A DNA stretch of 40,366 nt, from NCBI RefSeq assembly GCF_014378035.1, contig NZ_JACMOM010000231.1, positions 1 to 40,366 on the forward strand, read 5' to 3'. This document shows positions 38,960 to 40,366 of this stretch, piece by piece. Numbering within the stretch: position 1 is the first letter of the stretch; the number at the start of each line of letters is the position of its first letter. Position numbers and translations under genes: made by a program. The DNA is from Aeromicrobium sp. (lineage in GTDB: Bacteria > Actinomycetota > Actinomycetes > Propionibacteriales > Nocardioidaceae). Below the pieces are notes generated by a model. The model worked only from the letters and a program-made list of their open reading frames with translations, was not told where the DNA came from and ran no database searches.

Positions 38960-39005
38960 AGAAATCTGGGTGTGACCGGCCGTGGCCAGTCACACCCAGA
39001 TTTCT
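38960..39005. terminator. strong bidirectional terminator between the reductase and pckG
   Basis: AGAAATCTGGGTGTGAC (38960-38976) and GTCACACCCAGATTTCT (38989-39005) are perfect 17-bp inverted arms with a 12-nt loop containing GGCC-GT-GGCC. It sits midway between convergent stops, with short A and T runs on the two sides, and should end both transcripts. Confidence 0.85.
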
Positions 39006-39023
39006 CGTTCCTTGCGGATGAGA

Positions 39024-40366
39024 TCAGGCGTCGAGGCGCGCCTTGAGTCCGTCGAGCTCGGTCCAGAGAACGGCCGGCAGGGTGTCGCCGAACTTCTCGA
39101 ACCATTCGTTGATCTGCGGCAGCTCTGCCTTCCACTCATCGACGTCGACGCGCAGTGCCTTGGCGAGCTGGTCGTCAGAGACGTCCAGGCCGTCGGGGTC
39201 GATCGCGCCGGGCGCGGGCACCAGGCCGATGGGGGTCTCGTAGGCCTCGACCTTGCCCTCGACGCGCTCGACGACGTACTTCAGGACGCGGCTGTTCTCG
39301 CCGAAGCCGGGCCACAGGAAGCCCCCGTCTTCATCACGACGGAACCAGTTGACGTAGAAGATCTTCGGGAACTTCGACTCGTCGTTGTTCTTGGCCATGT
39401 TGATCCAGTGACCGAAGTAGTCGCCGGCGTCGTAGCCGATGAACGGCAGCATCGCCATGGGATCGCGGCGCACGACGCCGACGGCACCGGTCGCGGCAGC
39501 GGTGGTCTCCGAGGAGAGCGTGGCACCCATGAACGTGCCGTGGGCCCAGTCGCGAGCCTCGGTGACCAGGGGGATCGTGGTCTTGCGGCGGCCGCCGAAG
39601 ATGGTCGCGGCGAGGGGGACGCCGTTGGGGTCGTTGGACTCGGGGGGAAGAATCGGGCACTGGCGGATCGGTGTGCAGAAACGGCTGTTGGGGTGGCTCG
39701 ACAGCTCGTCGCTGTCGGGCGTCCAGTCGTTACCCTTCCAGTCGGTCAGGTGCGCCGGGGGCTCCTTGGTCATGCCCTCCCACCAGACGTCGCCGTCGTC
39801 GGTGAGGGCGACGTTGGTGAAGACGGAGTTGCCCTTGGCGATCGTCTTCATGGCGTTGGAGTTGGTGTCCCAGCCGGTGCCCGGCGCGACTCCGAACAGG
39901 CCGAACTCGGGGTTGACGGCGTAGAGACGTCCGTCGGCTCCGACACGGATCCAGGCGATGTCGTCGCCGATCGTCTCGACCTTCCAGCCCGGCACCGTCG
40001 GCTCGACCATCGCGAGGTTGGTCTTTCCGCAGGCGCTGGGGAAGCCGGCCGCGATGTACTTGACGACGTTCTCGGGCGAGGTGAGCTTGAGGATCAGCAT
40101 GTGCTCGGCCATCCAGCCCTCGTCGCGGCCCATGGCCGAGGCGATGCGCAGCGCGTAGCACTTCTTGCCGAGCAGGGCATTGCCGCCGTAGCTGGATCCG
40201 TACGACCAGATCATGCGCTCCTCGGGGAACTGCACGATGTACTTGGTGTCGTTGCACGGCCAGGCAACATCGTCCTGACCGGCAGCCAGGGGAGCGCCGA
40301 TGGAGTGCAGCGCCGGCACGTAGTCGACAGTGCCGTCCTCGATGGCGTTGAGGACGCCGCGGCCGA
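39024..40366 (-). CDS. pckG: phosphoenolpyruvate carboxykinase (GTP), partial at right edge
   Basis: The C-terminal 447 or so residues of a GTP-dependent PEP carboxykinase, which converts oxaloacetate and GTP to PEP and starts gluconeogenesis. The frame is open to the window edge; roughly 150 N-terminal residues are missing. Diagnostic stretches are [34 protein letters not shown], the hyper-reactive-cysteine P-loop [12 protein letters not shown], the metal-binding region IGDDIAWIR, and the guanine-side [13 protein letters not shown]. The GTP class (about 600 residues) is the actinobacterial form and differs from the ATP class of E. coli. The strong hairpin at 38960-39005 terminates it. Confidence 0.97.
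   Translation of the reverse strand, partial: GRGVLNAIEDGTVDYVPALHSIGAPLAAGQDDVAWPCNDTKYIVQFPEERMIWSYGSSYGGNALLGKKCYALRIASAMGRDEGWMAEHMLILKLTSPENVVKYIAAGFPSACGKTNLAMVEPTVPGWKVETIGDDIAWIRVGADGRLYAVNPEFGLFGVAPGTGWDTNSNAMKTIAKGNSVFTNVALTDDGDVWWEGMTKEPPAHLTDWKGNDWTPDSDELSSHPNSRFCTPIRQCPILPPESNDPNGVPLAATIFGGRRKTTIPLVTEARDWAHGTFMGATLSSETTAAATGAVGVVRRDPMAMLPFIGYDAGDYFGHWINMAKNNDESKFPKIFYVNWFRRDEDGGFLWPGFGENSRVLKYVVERVEGKVEAYETPIGLVPAPGAIDPDGLDVSDDQLAKALRVDVDEWKAELPQINEWFEKFGDTLPAVLWTELDGLKARLDA

Noticed and set aside
1-40366. CRISPR array, prophage, biosynthetic cluster or defence island
   Set aside because: I saw no regularly spaced repeats, phage structural genes, NRPS/PKS modules, restriction or toxin-antitoxin genes. 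The region reads as ordinary core chromosome.

Overview
The window is GC-rich, densely packed chromosomal DNA from an actinobacterium. The strongest indicators are a bacterial proteasome activator (Bpa), a WhiB-like iron-sulfur protein, a DUF5926 protein, GTP-dependent PEP carboxykinase, a GH65 phosphorylase paired with a beta-phosphoglucomutase, many GTG starts and many genes that appear to be transcribed without a leader. A Nocardioidaceae-type organism (Aeromicrobium or Nocardioides relative) fits best, but that placement is inference from gene content. There is no integrase, transposase, phage gene or CRISPR array, and no stretch above 300 bases lacks a gene.

Layout. 0.2-3.1 kb: crotonase-family enzyme, SAM methyltransferase, secreted glycerophosphodiester phosphodiesterase. 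3.2-7.9 kb: regulator/transporter pairs (TetR with a DHA2 drug exporter; LysR with an EamA exporter), then a TetR regulator divergent from the next operon. 7.9-12.3 kb: a three-gene operon for the late steps of leucine breakdown (two 3-methylcrotonyl-CoA carboxylase-type subunits and HMG-CoA lyase), with a perfect 28-bp operator at its head. 12.3-17.4 kb: YunG-like and EcsC-like proteins, an APH-fold kinase coupled to leucyl/phenylalanyl-tRNA-protein transferase (aat), an HU protein, a rhodanese, an anti-sigma-type ATPase behind a 22-codon reading frame, and DUF5926. 17.5-23.5 kb: arginine deiminase; GH65 phosphorylase with its phosphoglucomutase; an FHA-like protein; an adenosine-deaminase-family enzyme. 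23.5-28.4 kb: a PAP2/diacylglycerol-kinase fusion, serS, a HAD phosphatase, a WhiB-plus-HTH protein and bpa. 28.6-33.3 kb: acyltransferase, quinone oxidoreductase, nitrilase-family amidase, membrane protein, tRNA-Ser(UGA) and a PH-like membrane protein. 33.4-40.4 kb: tRNA-Ser(GCU), a palindrome-rich spacer, metallo-beta-lactamase-fold hydrolase, DHA2 transporter, small membrane protein, CDP-glycerol glycerophosphotransferase, medium-chain oxidoreductase, and pckG, which is cut by the right edge.

How it works together. Most of the window is housekeeping and carbon metabolism with local regulators. A repeated signal is a TANNNT -10 hexamer placed exactly 6 nt (sometimes 7-8) before an ATG or GTG. 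It heads roughly half of the transcription units and fixes many starts. Several control regions can be read directly: a 26-bp TetR operator at the exporter, a 28-bp operator covering the leucine-operon promoter, and a 15-bp palindrome between LysR and EamA. No wholly new multi-gene system is evident. The least ordinary items are the WhiB-HTH protein beside bpa, the 22-codon frame coupled to the ATPase, the protein gene that begins 5 nt after a tRNA, and the duplicated palindrome after tRNA-Ser(GCU).
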